Source: Listeria monocytogenes (lineage in GTDB: Bacteria > Bacillota > Bacilli > Lactobacillales > Listeriaceae). Taken from it: DNA of 64,000 nt. A model generated the notes under the pieces. That model searched no databases, was not told the origin of the DNA, and saw only the letters and a list, made by a program, of their open reading frames with translations. Both the position numbers and the translations under genes were made by a program. Each line of letters begins with the position of its first letter. The first letter of the stretch is position 1. Positions 9,819-18,106 of the stretch are shown here, one piece after another. The stretch covers positions 1,054,001 to 1,118,000 of the forward strand of contig NZ_LT906436.1 of the NCBI RefSeq assembly GCF_900187225.1, in the 5' to 3' direction.

Positions 9819-11222
9819 ATGGTAGTAGGCGATTTTCCAGAAGAAAGAGACACCATAGTCATCGGTGCAGGCCCAGGTGGGTATGTAGCCGCAATCCGAG
9901 CTGCACAACTCGGACAGAAAGTTACCATTATTGAAAAAGAATATTACGGCGGTGTGTGCTTAAACGTGGGATGTATTCCTTCCAAAGCACTTATCACAAT
10001 CGGTCACCGTTTTAAAGAAGCTGGACACTCTGATAACATGGGTATTACAGCGGACAACGTGAACTTAGATTTCACAAAAGCACAAGAATGGAAAGGCGGC
10101 GTAGTTAACAAGCTTACATCAGGTGTTAAAGGCCTTCTTAAGAAAAATAAAGTAGAAATGTTAGAAGGAGAAGCGTTCTTCGTGGATGATCATTCCTTAC
10201 GTGTGATTCACCCTGATTCCGCTCAAACTTATACATTCAATAACGTTATCATTGCAACAGGATCTCGTCCAATCGAAATCCCAGGTTTCAAATATGGTAA
10301 ACGTGTATTAAGCTCAACTGGTGCACTTGCACTAACAGAAGTTCCGAAAAAATTAGTCGTAATTGGCGGCGGATATATCGGAACAGAACTAGGTGGAGCA
10401 TTCGCTAACCTTGGTACAGAACTAACTATCCTTGAGGGTGGTCCAGAAATCTTACCAACATACGAAAAAGACATGGTTTCCCTAGTTAAACGTAATCTGA
10501 AAAGCAAAAACGTTGAAATGGTTACTAAAGCACTTGCAAAATCTGCTGAAGAAACTGAAAACGGCGTTAAAGTAACGTATGAAGCTAACGGTGAAACAAA
10601 AACTATCGAAGCTGATTATGTTTTAGTAACAGTAGGTCGTCGTCCAAATACAGACGAAATCGGTTTAGAACAAGCTGGCGTTAAAGTAACAGAACGCGGT
10701 TTAGTAGAAGTTGATAAACAAGGTCGCTCGAACGTTTCTAACATTTTCGCAATTGGTGACATCGTTCCTGGTGTTCCTCTAGCTCACAAAGCTAGCTATG
10801 AAGCAAAAATCGCTGCTGAAGCAATTGCTGGCGAAAAATCCGAAAACGATTATACAGCACTTCCAGCTGTCGTTTTCAGTGATCCAGAACTTGCTACAGT
10901 TGGTTTAACAGAAAAAGAAGCAAAAGAAAAAGGCTTTGATGTAAAAGCTGCTAAATTCCCATTCGGTGGTAACGGTCGTGCGCTTTCTTTAGATGCACCA
11001 GAAGGATTTGTTCGTCTAGTTACTCGTAAAGAAGATGGCCTAGTTATCGGCGCACAAGTTGCCGGAATGAACGCTTCTGATATTATTTCAGAAATCGGCT
11101 TAGCAATCGAATCAGGCATTACAGCAGAAGACATCGCGCTTACTATCCACGCTCACCCATCACTAGGAGAGCTTACAATGGAAGCAGCCGAACTTGCTTT
11201 AGGTCGCCCAATTCATATGTAA
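9819..11222 (+). CDS. pdhD: Dihydrolipoamide dehydrogenase E3
   Basis: E3 reoxidises dihydrolipoyl groups and reduces NAD. The 467-residue protein has an FAD-binding [17 protein letters not shown] (residues about 18-34), the redox disulfide in [15 protein letters not shown] (about 46-60), the NAD-binding [12 protein letters not shown] segment (about 183-194), and the C-terminal HAHPSLGE that supplies the catalytic His-Glu pair from the partner subunit. It follows pdhC by 4 nt and closes the operon before a strong terminator. Confidence 0.97.
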   Translation: MVVGDFPEERDTIVIGAGPGGYVAAIRAAQLGQKVTIIEKEYYGGVCLNVGCIPSKALITIGHRFKEAGHSDNMGITADNVNLDFTKAQEWKGGVVNKLTSGVKGLLKKNKVEMLEGEAFFVDDHSLRVIHPDSAQTYTFNNVIIATGSRPIEIPGFKYGKRVLSSTGALALTEVPKKLVVIGGGYIGTELGGAFANLGTELTILEGGPEILPTYEKDMVSLVKRNLKSKNVEMVTKALAKSAEETENGVKVTYEANGETKTIEADYVLVTVGRRPNTDEIGLEQAGVKVTERGLVEVDKQGRSNVSNIFAIGDIVPGVPLAHKASYEAKIAAEAIAGEKSENDYTALPAVVFSDPELATVGLTEKEAKEKGFDVKAAKFPFGGNGRALSLDAPEGFVRLVTRKEDGLVIGAQVAGMNASDIISEIGLAIESGITAEDIALTIHAHPSLGELTMEAAELALGRPIHM

Positions 11223-11230
11223 TCAACACG

Positions 11231-11266
11231 AAGCGGAGATACTCTTTTTTGGGTATCTCCGCTTTT
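11231..11266 (+). terminator. Terminator of the pdh operon
   Basis: Twelve perfect base pairs (11231-11242 with 11253-11264), a ten-base loop and a following TTTT make a strong intrinsic terminator. Confidence 0.9.
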
Positions 11267-11409
11267 AAATATAGAAATAAGTGCGCATTTTCACAAAAAC
11301 ACTTTTTAGTTCATTTTTTGAATTATTTAAAGTATCCGTTTTAGAAAAAAAGGAGTATAATGTAACAAGTGAACGTAAAAAGTCAAATCTAATTGAATCA
11401 GGTGAAAAA

Positions 11410-11721
11410 ATGGAGAAACAAACAGCAACTTGGAAGAAAGCTCTATTTTGGTTTGCGTATGTAGTAGCAGGAATTTGTTTTGTATTGACAATCGTAGCCT
11501 TTGGAGTAGGTTTCTTTCATCATATGCATGATACAGGTGGATGGCGCTCGGTTATTCAAATTCTCGAAACACCAATCACTGGCTTTGTCAAAATGACTGG
11601 TGGCTATATCGGTAAAGGGATTTTAGAAGTAATTATTCTGATTATCGTTAGTTATGTACTACCAATCTTCTTCTGTTTTGCAACGCATTATTTAAAAGTG
11701 AAACGACGTGAAATGACTTAA
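11410..11721 (+). CDS. Small membrane protein, function unknown
   Basis: From the ATG at 11410 the product is 103 residues. Two hydrophobic segments are visible: about residues 9-32 (LFWFAYVVAGICFVLTIVAF) and about 70-92 (ILEVIILIIVSYVLPIFFCF). A short soluble stretch between them contains HHMHDTGGW, and the C-terminus is basic. An in-frame GTG at 11281 would add 43 residues, but a TATAAT box at 11356-11361 and a ribosome binding site at 11399-11404 favour the ATG. It lies alone between two terminators. I do not recognise the family and assign no function. Confidence 0.65.
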   Translation: MEKQTATWKKALFWFAYVVAGICFVLTIVAFGVGFFHHMHDTGGWRSVIQILETPITGFVKMTGGYIGKGILEVIILIIVSYVLPIFFCFATHYLKVKRREMT

Positions 11722-11737
11722 AATAAGATTATTTTGT

Positions 11738-11770
11738 AAAAAGCAAAGCGAATGAGCATTGCTTTTTATT
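11738..11770 (+). terminator. Terminator after the small membrane protein gene
   Basis: Arms at 11738-11746 and 11759-11767 pair over nine bases around a 12-nt loop, followed by further T-rich sequence. Confidence 0.7.
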
Positions 11771-11849
11771 TATTTGGTCAAGTTATTTTATTTTTGCCTC
11801 GGAAGCATGCTAAAATAACAATAAGAGACTTGATGAGGAGGAGACGCAT

Positions 11850-12803
11850 ATGCCATCTAAGAAGAAAAAAATTGTCGTTATCGGCAGAAGTAATCTACAA
11901 AATCTCTACATTCATACAGTTCTTTTAAAAAAAATACCAGCCGAGATTTACTTAATAGACGATCAAGCGAAAACAAGCGTACAAGATTTTGACTATGCGA
12001 GTTATTATCATGCAGATGCGACCATTCACGCAGGAACCTTCAACGAGTGTCGCAACGCTGATATAGTCGTCTTTTTTCAAGAAGAAATGTCCAATCAAAT
12101 CGTTTCAAAAGAAGACAATGTCACTCTAATCAAAGAAAAAGTGAAGAAAATGATGGCAACTGGTTTCCGAGGAATTGTCTTAGTGGCAACAGCTGAGAGT
12201 AATGTCGTTGCCGCGTTAATTAAACGCTTCTCCGGTTTATCAGCAAATCAAATTATTACGCTTGGCACCATGCTTGCGACGTCTTATTTTCAAGTGGAAA
12301 TTGCTAAATTATTTAAAATCAGCCCTAAAAATGTACACGGATATATTATTGGTGATAATGCAGAAGATGTCATTCCTGTATGGAGCAGGGCTTTCCTTGG
12401 TGGCAAACCAATTTTAAGTTATTTAGCCGAAGATCAAAAAAGAATCTCAGCAGAGGATTTACAAAATTTAACAAAAATGATTACTAAAATTCCGGATTTT
12501 CCTTTTGAAAATAAAGATGGTTGTACTTTCCGATTTAGCACTGTAACTGTTCTTGCTGAATTAACCGAAGTCATTTTGCGCGACGAAGCAAGAGTTATCA
12601 CAGTTGGTGTTGAAGTGAAAGAAGCATACGGTTTAGAAAATCCTGTCTTCATTAGTGTCCCAGCTGTCATTGGTGCAGAAGGAGTCAGAGAACTACTTGA
12701 ATTAAATCTCTCAGACGATGAACAAAAAGAATTAAAACAAATCGCCGCAAAAACCACCGAGAAATTGGAAGAATTGCAACTTAACAAAGGAGGGATTAGT
12801 TAA
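11850..12803 (+). CDS. Lactate/malate dehydrogenase-family protein lacking catalytic residues
   Basis: The 317-residue product aligns along its whole length with L-lactate dehydrogenases: the FNECRNADIVV, SGLSANQIITLGT, VHGYIIG and PVWSRAFLGG segments occupy the expected places. The functional motifs are gone. The NAD-binding GxGxxG is GRSNLQ (residues 12-17). The catalytic His of the GEHGD motif is Asn170 in GDNAED. The LDSARFR motif is LATSYFQ (142-148), so the catalytic Asp and substrate Arg are lost. The active-site loop Arg is missing too. It is therefore probably not a lactate dehydrogenase and may be a regulatory or structural pseudoenzyme. It overlaps the next gene by one base (TAATG). 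Confidence 0.85.
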   Translation: MPSKKKKIVVIGRSNLQNLYIHTVLLKKIPAEIYLIDDQAKTSVQDFDYASYYHADATIHAGTFNECRNADIVVFFQEEMSNQIVSKEDNVTLIKEKVKKMMATGFRGIVLVATAESNVVAALIKRFSGLSANQIITLGTMLATSYFQVEIAKLFKISPKNVHGYIIGDNAEDVIPVWSRAFLGGKPILSYLAEDQKRISAEDLQNLTKMITKIPDFPFENKDGCTFRFSTVTVLAELTEVILRDEARVITVGVEVKEAYGLENPVFISVPAVIGAEGVRELLELNLSDDEQKELKQIAAKTTEKLEELQLNKGGIS

Positions 12804-13075
12804 TGGAATACAGTTATCCACTAAATCCAGACTGGACAACCGAAGAAATGACGATTGTTGTACAATTTTTAGAAGCTATTGAGCGAGCGTATGAAAAGGG
12901 CATAGATACGCTTGAGCTCAAAGAAAAATATCGAGCATTCAAACAAGTAGTCCCTGCCAAAGGAGAAGAAAAACGGATTGGCATAGACTTTGAGAAAGCC
13001 AGTGGCTATTCGGCCTATAAAGTCATGCAACTTGTAAAAAACGCAACTACTAGTAAAATAAAAATGCAACCATAA
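12803..13075 (+). CDS. UPF0223 family protein (YktA-like)
   Basis: This 90-residue protein matches the UPF0223 family known from Bacillus as YktA. Visible family features are the N-terminal YSYPLNPDWTTEEM, FKQVVPAKGEEK in the centre and SGYSAYKVMQLV near the C-terminus. No enzymatic motif is present, and the family has no established function that I know of. The start overlaps the stop of the dehydrogenase-like gene and the spacing to the next gene is 21 nt, so the three form one operon. Confidence 0.85.
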   Translation: MEYSYPLNPDWTTEEMTIVVQFLEAIERAYEKGIDTLELKEKYRAFKQVVPAKGEEKRIGIDFEKASGYSAYKVMQLVKNATTSKIKMQP

Positions 13076-13096
13076 TTAAGAGGAGGAATTTTTTTC

Positions 13097-13627
13097 ATGG
13101 ATATTAGTCAAATTAAAGCAGAAGTAGTAACACCAGAAACTGGAATACACGTAGGTGAAAAGGCAGCGCCCGTTAAAGTAATGTCTTTCGTTAACTTACG
13201 TTGCCCATTCTGTCGTGAGTGGAATGAAAAATCCAAAGACGTTCTCACGGAATATATTCAAGCAGGAAAAATCGAATTAATTATTAAACCATTTGATAAA
13301 GAGAAAGAATCTTTACAACGAGGAAATGTGACGCATCGTTATTTAGATTATTCAACACCAGAAAAAACACGTGAAACAATCAACAAGATTTATAGCAAGC
13401 AAGATGAGTGGGGTAGCCTTTCACTTGATGAAGTAGCTACTTATATGGAATCTGAATTAGGCTTAACAGAGCAAGACAATAAAGCTGCATCAGAAAAAAT
13501 TGTCGCAGAAGCAAATGCAGCAAATGTTGTTTTTGTACCGACTATTATTGTGGGTGAACATATTTTTGATGAGCATATTAGCCCTGAAGAGTTACGTTCT
13601 CTACTTGATGATGAATTAGCTAAATAA
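13097..13627 (+). CDS. Cytoplasmic DsbA-like thioredoxin-fold protein
   Basis: The 176-residue protein has a thioredoxin-fold CPFC motif (in NLRCPFCREW, residues about 35-44) and an all-alpha insert. The cis-Pro segment FVPTIIVGEHIF lies near residue 145, as in DsbA-type oxidoreductases. There is no signal peptide or membrane segment, so it should act in the cytoplasm, unlike classical DsbA. A consensus AGGAGG site precedes the ATG. It is the last gene of the unit with the pseudo-dehydrogenase and UPF0223 genes and is followed by a strong terminator. The redox partner is unknown. Confidence 0.8.
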   Translation: MDISQIKAEVVTPETGIHVGEKAAPVKVMSFVNLRCPFCREWNEKSKDVLTEYIQAGKIELIIKPFDKEKESLQRGNVTHRYLDYSTPEKTRETINKIYSKQDEWGSLSLDEVATYMESELGLTEQDNKAASEKIVAEANAANVVFVPTIIVGEHIFDEHISPEELRSLLDDELAK

Positions 13628-13638
13628 TTAAATAGAAG

Positions 13639-13697
13639 GAATCCAGTTGATAGAAGCAAATGTCGCAATTTGCGCTATCATCTGGATTCTTTTTTTG
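13639..13697 (+). terminator. Terminator after the DsbA-like gene
   Basis: Fifteen-base arms (13639-13653 and 13675-13689) with one T-T mismatch, an inner CAAAT/ATTTG stem, and a run of seven T make a strong terminator. Confidence 0.9.
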
Positions 13698-13710
13698 TGA
13701 GAAATTGAAT

Positions 13711-13745
13711 AACTCCATGCAAACTCCATCTTTATTTTATATAAT
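13711..13745 (+). promoter_or_regulatory. Promoter with direct repeats upstream of the response regulator
   Basis: A TATAAT -10 box lies at 13740-13745 but no good -35 is present. In its place are two direct copies of AACTCCAT at 13711-13718 and 13722-13729, 11 bp apart. One-turn direct repeats next to a weak -35 are typical of OmpR-family activator sites, so autoregulation by the following regulator is plausible. Confidence 0.45.
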
Positions 13746-13768
13746 AAAAAGAACAGTAGGAGGCAAAT

Positions 13769-14431
13769 ATGGAAAAAATACTCATTGCAGAAGATGATTC
13801 AGCTATTTTAGGAGTTATTACAGCATTCTTAACCGAAGCAGGGTATCAAGTAATGACAGCTAAAAATGGAATAGAAGCATATCATCTATTTCAAAAGGAA
13901 ACATTTGATTTAATTATTATGGATATTATGATGCCGAGTATGGACGGGTACACACTAACAGAACTGATTCGTTCTACTTCAACCACACCGATACTTATGA
14001 TGACGGCGCTCTCCGAAGAAGATGACGAGTTGAAAGGCTTTGATCTAGGGGCGGACGACTATATACAAAAACCATTCTCTTATTTAGTATTATTAAAACG
14101 AGTGCAAGTACTTTTGAGACGAGTGAACCAAAGTGAAACAAAGAAGCAAATACTACGATGCGGAAATATTTCTGTAGATACCGAAACCTTTGAAGTGATT
14201 TCAGCTGGAGAAACAATCGAATTAACGAAAAAAGAATTTGATATTTTAGTACTCCTGATTAAAAATCAAAAGAAGGTGATTACTCGTGAAATGATATTGT
14301 CGCAAGCATGGGATTTCGCAGCTATTGTGGATACGTCCATTATCAATACGCATATGAAAAATCTACGCAAAAAACTGCACACTGAAAAAATTCAAACGAT
14401 TAGAGGTGCTGGCTATAAAATGGATGAATAA
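13769..14431 (+). CDS. OmpR-family response regulator
   Basis: The 220-residue regulator has an N-terminal receiver domain with the acidic pair at residues 8-9, the phosphoacceptor Asp in LIIMDIMMPSMDGY (near residue 52), and Lys in YIQKPFS (near 102). The C-terminal winged helix has the TKKEFDILVLLIKN segment and ends in TIRGAGYKMDE. It overlaps the histidine kinase gene that follows, and the exporter genes at 15938-18040 lie directly downstream. By analogy with other kinase-exporter sets it may control those genes. The stimulus is unknown. Confidence 0.92.
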   Translation: MEKILIAEDDSAILGVITAFLTEAGYQVMTAKNGIEAYHLFQKETFDLIIMDIMMPSMDGYTLTELIRSTSTTPILMMTALSEEDDELKGFDLGADDYIQKPFSYLVLLKRVQVLLRRVNQSETKKQILRCGNISVDTETFEVISAGETIELTKKEFDILVLLIKNQKKVITREMILSQAWDFAAIVDTSIINTHMKNLRKKLHTEKIQTIRGAGYKMDE

Positions 14432-15851
14432 AGTGAGAACCAGAATTAGTTGGAAAATCTTTTTAATATTTGTGAGTATCATTTTACTTTTTACGGCTCT
14501 AGTCTATGCCATGCTAATCTTTTTCTTACCACAATTTTATTATGATTATAAAATAAAACAAATTAATGATTATGCAAATGAAGTCGTAAAAGCAGGCGAA
14601 GCGGATGATATTGAAGGTGTGGAAAAAGCACTAAATGATTTTATGGAAAATACAAATATTTTACCAATTTTAATAGATAGTAATGGAAATATTGTTTATA
14701 TACCAAATGTGAATATGGCATCCATTAAATCAGCAACATCGACTGTTGTAGACGGCACGAAAGCAGAAGGTGGTACAACTGCAACGGATTATTCAGGTGG
14801 AACAGAAACAAAAAATAAACCTATTTCTATCAATGGTCAAACCTACAATCTCACCTATACGATTAACATCCAAAAAATTAATGATATTTCGACCGTCCTA
14901 TTACAATTTGCTCCTTACTTTATTTTATTTGCATTTATATTAAGTTTATTAACCGCCTACTTTTTCTCCCGCAGAATGGTGAGACCTCTTTTACGAATGA
15001 ATAAAGTTGCCTCCAAAATGGCGAATTTAAACTTTACAGAAGTACTTCCGATTACATCCAAAGATGAAATTGGTCAGCTTTCGGGAAATTTAAACGAAAT
15101 GGCAATTAACCTAGAAAAAACGATGCTTGAATTAAATGAAGTAAATAAAAAATTACAAAAAGAAATAGAAAAAGAGCGTCAACTCGAGGAAATGCGAAAA
15201 AGTTTTGTTACAGCTATTTCTCATGAATTAAAATCCCCTCTTGCTGCAGTAATGGGTCAAGTAGAAGCAATGCGTTATAATGTAGCTCCATATGACAATC
15301 ATCCAAAATACTTACAAGAGTCATACCAGATTTTGGAAAAGATGTCTCAGATGATACAAGAAATGTTAGACGTATCCAAAGTTGATCAAACAAACTATAT
15401 GATAGAGAAAACTTCTTTTTCCTTAACTGAAATGGTGGAGAAAATTATCTATAGTAAAAAAATGGTACCACATCGTCTGTCTCAAAAAGTTGTTTTTCAA
15501 GTGAAGGAAGATGTTACAGTAACAGCAAATTATGCCTTTATCGAAAAAGCAATCGAAAATATTTTTGAGAATGCTTTTAATTATTCTAAAGAAGAAACAA
15601 CCATTTTAGTTGAAATTCAAAATCGGGAAAAAGGTTTCTATTTTTCTGTGCATAATAAAGCTACTAGTATTCCCGAAGAAGAATTGAACAAACTATTTGA
15701 GCCGTTCTATCGCCTTGAGAAATCAGGTAACAAAAAAACAGGTGGAAATGGTTTAGGGTTGTTTATTATTGCAAAATTTTTAGATATCCAAAGAATCCAC
15801 TACAAACTTATTAATGAAAAAGACGGTGTTACTTTTCAAATATGGCAATAA
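14424..15851 (+). CDS. Membrane sensor histidine kinase
   Basis: The product from ATG 14424 is 475 residues. A membrane segment at about residues 12-36 and another at about 160-182 enclose a 120-residue extracellular domain. A HAMP linker and a coiled stretch rich in Glu/Lys follow. The H-box is SHELKSPLAAVM, the N-box IENIFENAFNYSKE, and the ATP lid includes FEPFYRLEK and GGNGLGLFIIAKF. It overlaps the response regulator by 8 nt. A GTG at 14406 in the same frame is possible but has no useful ribosome binding site. The large extracellular domain argues for sensing outside the membrane. Confidence 0.92.
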   Translation: MNKVRTRISWKIFLIFVSIILLFTALVYAMLIFFLPQFYYDYKIKQINDYANEVVKAGEADDIEGVEKALNDFMENTNILPILIDSNGNIVYIPNVNMASIKSATSTVVDGTKAEGGTTATDYSGGTETKNKPISINGQTYNLTYTINIQKINDISTVLLQFAPYFILFAFILSLLTAYFFSRRMVRPLLRMNKVASKMANLNFTEVLPITSKDEIGQLSGNLNEMAINLEKTMLELNEVNKKLQKEIEKERQLEEMRKSFVTAISHELKSPLAAVMGQVEAMRYNVAPYDNHPKYLQESYQILEKMSQMIQEMLDVSKVDQTNYMIEKTSFSLTEMVEKIIYSKKMVPHRLSQKVVFQVKEDVTVTANYAFIEKAIENIFENAFNYSKEETTILVEIQNREKGFYFSVHNKATSIPEEELNKLFEPFYRLEKSGNKKTGGNGLGLFIIAKFLDIQRIHYKLINEKDGVTFQIWQ

Positions 15852-15861
15852 AAAAACAGCA

Positions 15862-15902
15862 AAAAAACAGGTAGAGTCCATGTGAACTCTACCTGTTTTT
15901 TA
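15862..15902 (+). terminator. Terminator after the histidine kinase gene
   Basis: CAGGTAGAGT at 15868-15877 pairs perfectly with 15886-15894/5, extended by an A-tract and a T-tract. Some read-through into the exporter genes 36 nt later is possible. Confidence 0.85.
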
Positions 15903-15937
15903 TATGCTTAATTATATTAAGAAACGGAGGTTAGAAA

Positions 15938-17359
15938 ATGGATTTTATCAGAAGAGCCTTTATTAGTATTAATGCTAAGAAAGGGAAATCGCTTGTATTA
16001 TTTACGCTATTATTAGTCATTTTCAGTTTAGTTTTTACAGGTTTTGCCATTCAGGAATCTACTAAACAAAGTGCTGAATCAGCAAGAAAACAACTTGGAG
16101 CAAACGTTACTCTACAAATGAATCAAGAGGAAATAATGAAAAAGGCGCAAAGCGGGGAAGAAATAAAGGAAGAAGATTTATCGATTCCAACCGAGGATGT
16201 AAATAAAATTAAAAAATTGCCACAGGTTGACAATTATACAATTAGCTCAGAAGGTTCCGCATCAAAAGGTGATTTAACACCAATCCCTGCTAAAAAACAA
16301 GAAGGTGGCCAAGGGGGCATGACCCAAGTTGCTGGAACAGATACAAATGGGAAAAAGGTAGAAACCCCAAGTTTTTCAGTCAAAGCAGTAAACCAAACAG
16401 CTACTTTAAACAGTTTCAAAGATAAAACAGATAAAATTATTTCTGGGAAGCCATTAACATCAGATGACAAAGAAAATACAGCGCTTATTGAAAAACAATT
16501 GGCTAAAAAAAACAATCTTAAAGTAGGCGACACCTTTCAACTGACGAATGATAAAAAGAAAAAAGTGAAGTTTGTTGTTAAAGGTATTTATCAAAGCAAT
16601 CAAAAAATAGAACCTCAACTAGAATCATTTCAAATGATGCTCCCTGGAAATAAAATCTATGCCAATATAAAAGGAGCAAAAGATTTTCTTTGGAGTGGAG
16701 GCATTGAAAAAGCTGAATTTAATTTAAAAGATCCAAAAGAAATAAATTCATTTATCTCTGAAGCAAAAAAATTAACGGATGTAGATAATGGAGATATGTT
16801 CCAATTTGATGCACAAAACAGTGCTTACAAAAAAATGATTGGACCGATTGAGCGAGTGGCATCTTTTAGTAATATTATTGTGATGATTACACTTCTGGCT
16901 GGTGGCTTAATCCTTGCGCTTATCGTATTACTATCCATTCGTGAGCGTAAATTTGAAATGGGTGTGCTTTTATCACTTGGGGAAAGTAAAACAAAATTAA
17001 TGAGTCAATTTTTAGTAGAAGTATTAATTATTGCAGCACTTGCTTTTTCTTTTTCTTGTGCATTGGCTAATCCAATTGGCCAAGCTATCTCTAACCAAAT
17101 GCTTTCGACTGAAGTCACGAAAGAAGCAAATAAAGAGAATGAAACTTCCACACAAGAAAGCATGGCAATAGCTCTAGGTGGGGAAGAGAAAACTAAGGTT
17201 GATGCGGAGCCGATTGATAAAATAGATGTCGTGATTACAAGCAATATAATGGGGCAAGTTGGTGGGCTTGGTTTTATTTTAATATTCCTAGCAACAACGA
17301 TACCGTGTTTATTTATCATTCGACTACAACCCAAAATGCTATTTACTCAGAAAGATTAA
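15938..17359 (+). CDS. ABC transporter permease, MacB/FtsX type
   Basis: The 473-residue protein has one N-terminal membrane segment (about residues 18-38), a long extracellular domain to about 305, and three C-terminal membrane segments, the layout of MacB/FtsX-type permeases. The extracellular part holds the LPQVDNYTISSEG and KKNNLKVGDTFQL segments expected of the MacB periplasmic-like core. An AACGGAGG site precedes the ATG. It is followed 12 nt later by its ATPase. Transporters of this type act on the cell surface, for example in antimicrobial peptide resistance or lipoprotein handling; the substrate here is not evident. Confidence 0.88.
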   Translation: MDFIRRAFISINAKKGKSLVLFTLLLVIFSLVFTGFAIQESTKQSAESARKQLGANVTLQMNQEEIMKKAQSGEEIKEEDLSIPTEDVNKIKKLPQVDNYTISSEGSASKGDLTPIPAKKQEGGQGGMTQVAGTDTNGKKVETPSFSVKAVNQTATLNSFKDKTDKIISGKPLTSDDKENTALIEKQLAKKNNLKVGDTFQLTNDKKKKVKFVVKGIYQSNQKIEPQLESFQMMLPGNKIYANIKGAKDFLWSGGIEKAEFNLKDPKEINSFISEAKKLTDVDNGDMFQFDAQNSAYKKMIGPIERVASFSNIIVMITLLAGGLILALIVLLSIRERKFEMGVLLSLGESKTKLMSQFLVEVLIIAALAFSFSCALANPIGQAISNQMLSTEVTKEANKENETSTQESMAIALGGEEKTKVDAEPIDKIDVVITSNIMGQVGGLGFILIFLATTIPCLFIIRLQPKMLFTQKD

Positions 17360-17371
17360 GGAGAGACTTAA

Positions 17372-18040
17372 ATGGAAACTAATTTAGAGTTACAGGATAT
17401 TACTTATCAGTACGACTCGGGAAACAAAGCTCAAATTGTTTTAAGAAACCTTTCTTATACATTTTCAGAAGGAACATTTTATACGATTTTAGGACCATCT
17501 GGTGCAGGGAAAACAACATTACTTTCCATTGCTGCCGGTATTGATAAACCAACCTCCGGGAAATTAATTATTAATAAAAAAGTATTAAACGAAACAATGA
17601 GTTTACAGAGTTATCGTAAAAGTCTAAGCTCAATTATTTTTCAAGCGTATAATTTAATTCCTTATATGACAGCTGTACAAAATGTCTATACAGCGATGGG
17701 AATACAACATAGTCAAATGAAAGATAAACGCAAAAGAGCTATTGAATTGCTAAAGGAAGTAGGGTTGACAGATAAACAAATTAACAGTCCAGTCTTAAAA
17801 TTAAGTGGTGGACAACAACAGCGCGTAACCATTGCTCGCGCTTTATCAGGAAATGCGCCATTTGTTTTTGCAGATGAGCCAACCGGAAATTTGGATCATG
17901 AAACCTCGGAAAACATTATTGATTTATTTCGTGATTTAGCACATAAAAAGAATAAATGTGTCGTCATGGTCACTCATGATAACCATGTAGCTAGTCGTTC
18001 TGATGTTATTTTGAACTTAAAAGGAAAAACATTAATATAA
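17372..18040 (+). CDS. ABC transporter ATP-binding protein, MacB/LolD type
   Basis: The 222-residue ATPase has Walker A in GPSGAGKTTLLSI (residues about 41-53), the Q-loop in FQAYNLIPYMTAVQNV, the signature LSGGQQQRVTIARAL, and Walker B FVFADEPTGNLD. The H-loop follows in MVTHDNHV. This is the pattern of MacB/LolD-type ATPases that pair with FtsX-like permeases, matching the gene directly upstream. Together with the two-component genes it forms a likely sensing and export locus. Confidence 0.93.
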   Translation: METNLELQDITYQYDSGNKAQIVLRNLSYTFSEGTFYTILGPSGAGKTTLLSIAAGIDKPTSGKLIINKKVLNETMSLQSYRKSLSSIIFQAYNLIPYMTAVQNVYTAMGIQHSQMKDKRKRAIELLKEVGLTDKQINSPVLKLSGGQQQRVTIARALSGNAPFVFADEPTGNLDHETSENIIDLFRDLAHKKNKCVVMVTHDNHVASRSDVILNLKGKTLI

Positions 18041-18048
18041 ATGAAATA

Positions 18049-18098
18049 AAAAAAGCGAATGTATGGGCCTAAAATTTTAGGTAATACAATCGCTTTTT
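18049..18098. terminator. Bidirectional terminator between exporter ATPase gene and corA
   Basis: Outer arms AAAAAGCGA...TCGCTTTTT enclose an inner perfect CCTAAAA/TTTTAGG stem at about 18068-18081. A- and T-tracts on the two sides allow use by both converging transcripts. Confidence 0.85.
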
Positions 18099-18106
18099 GT
18101 TTATTT

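Noticed and set aside
11281-11409. Upstream extension of the small membrane protein to GTG 11281
   Set aside because: A TATAAT box at 11356-11361 lies inside the extension, and the ribosome binding site fits only ATG 11410.
13631-13697. Small RNA gene after the DsbA-like gene
   Set aside because: The long hairpin is fully explained as a strong intrinsic terminator, and no separate promoter precedes it.
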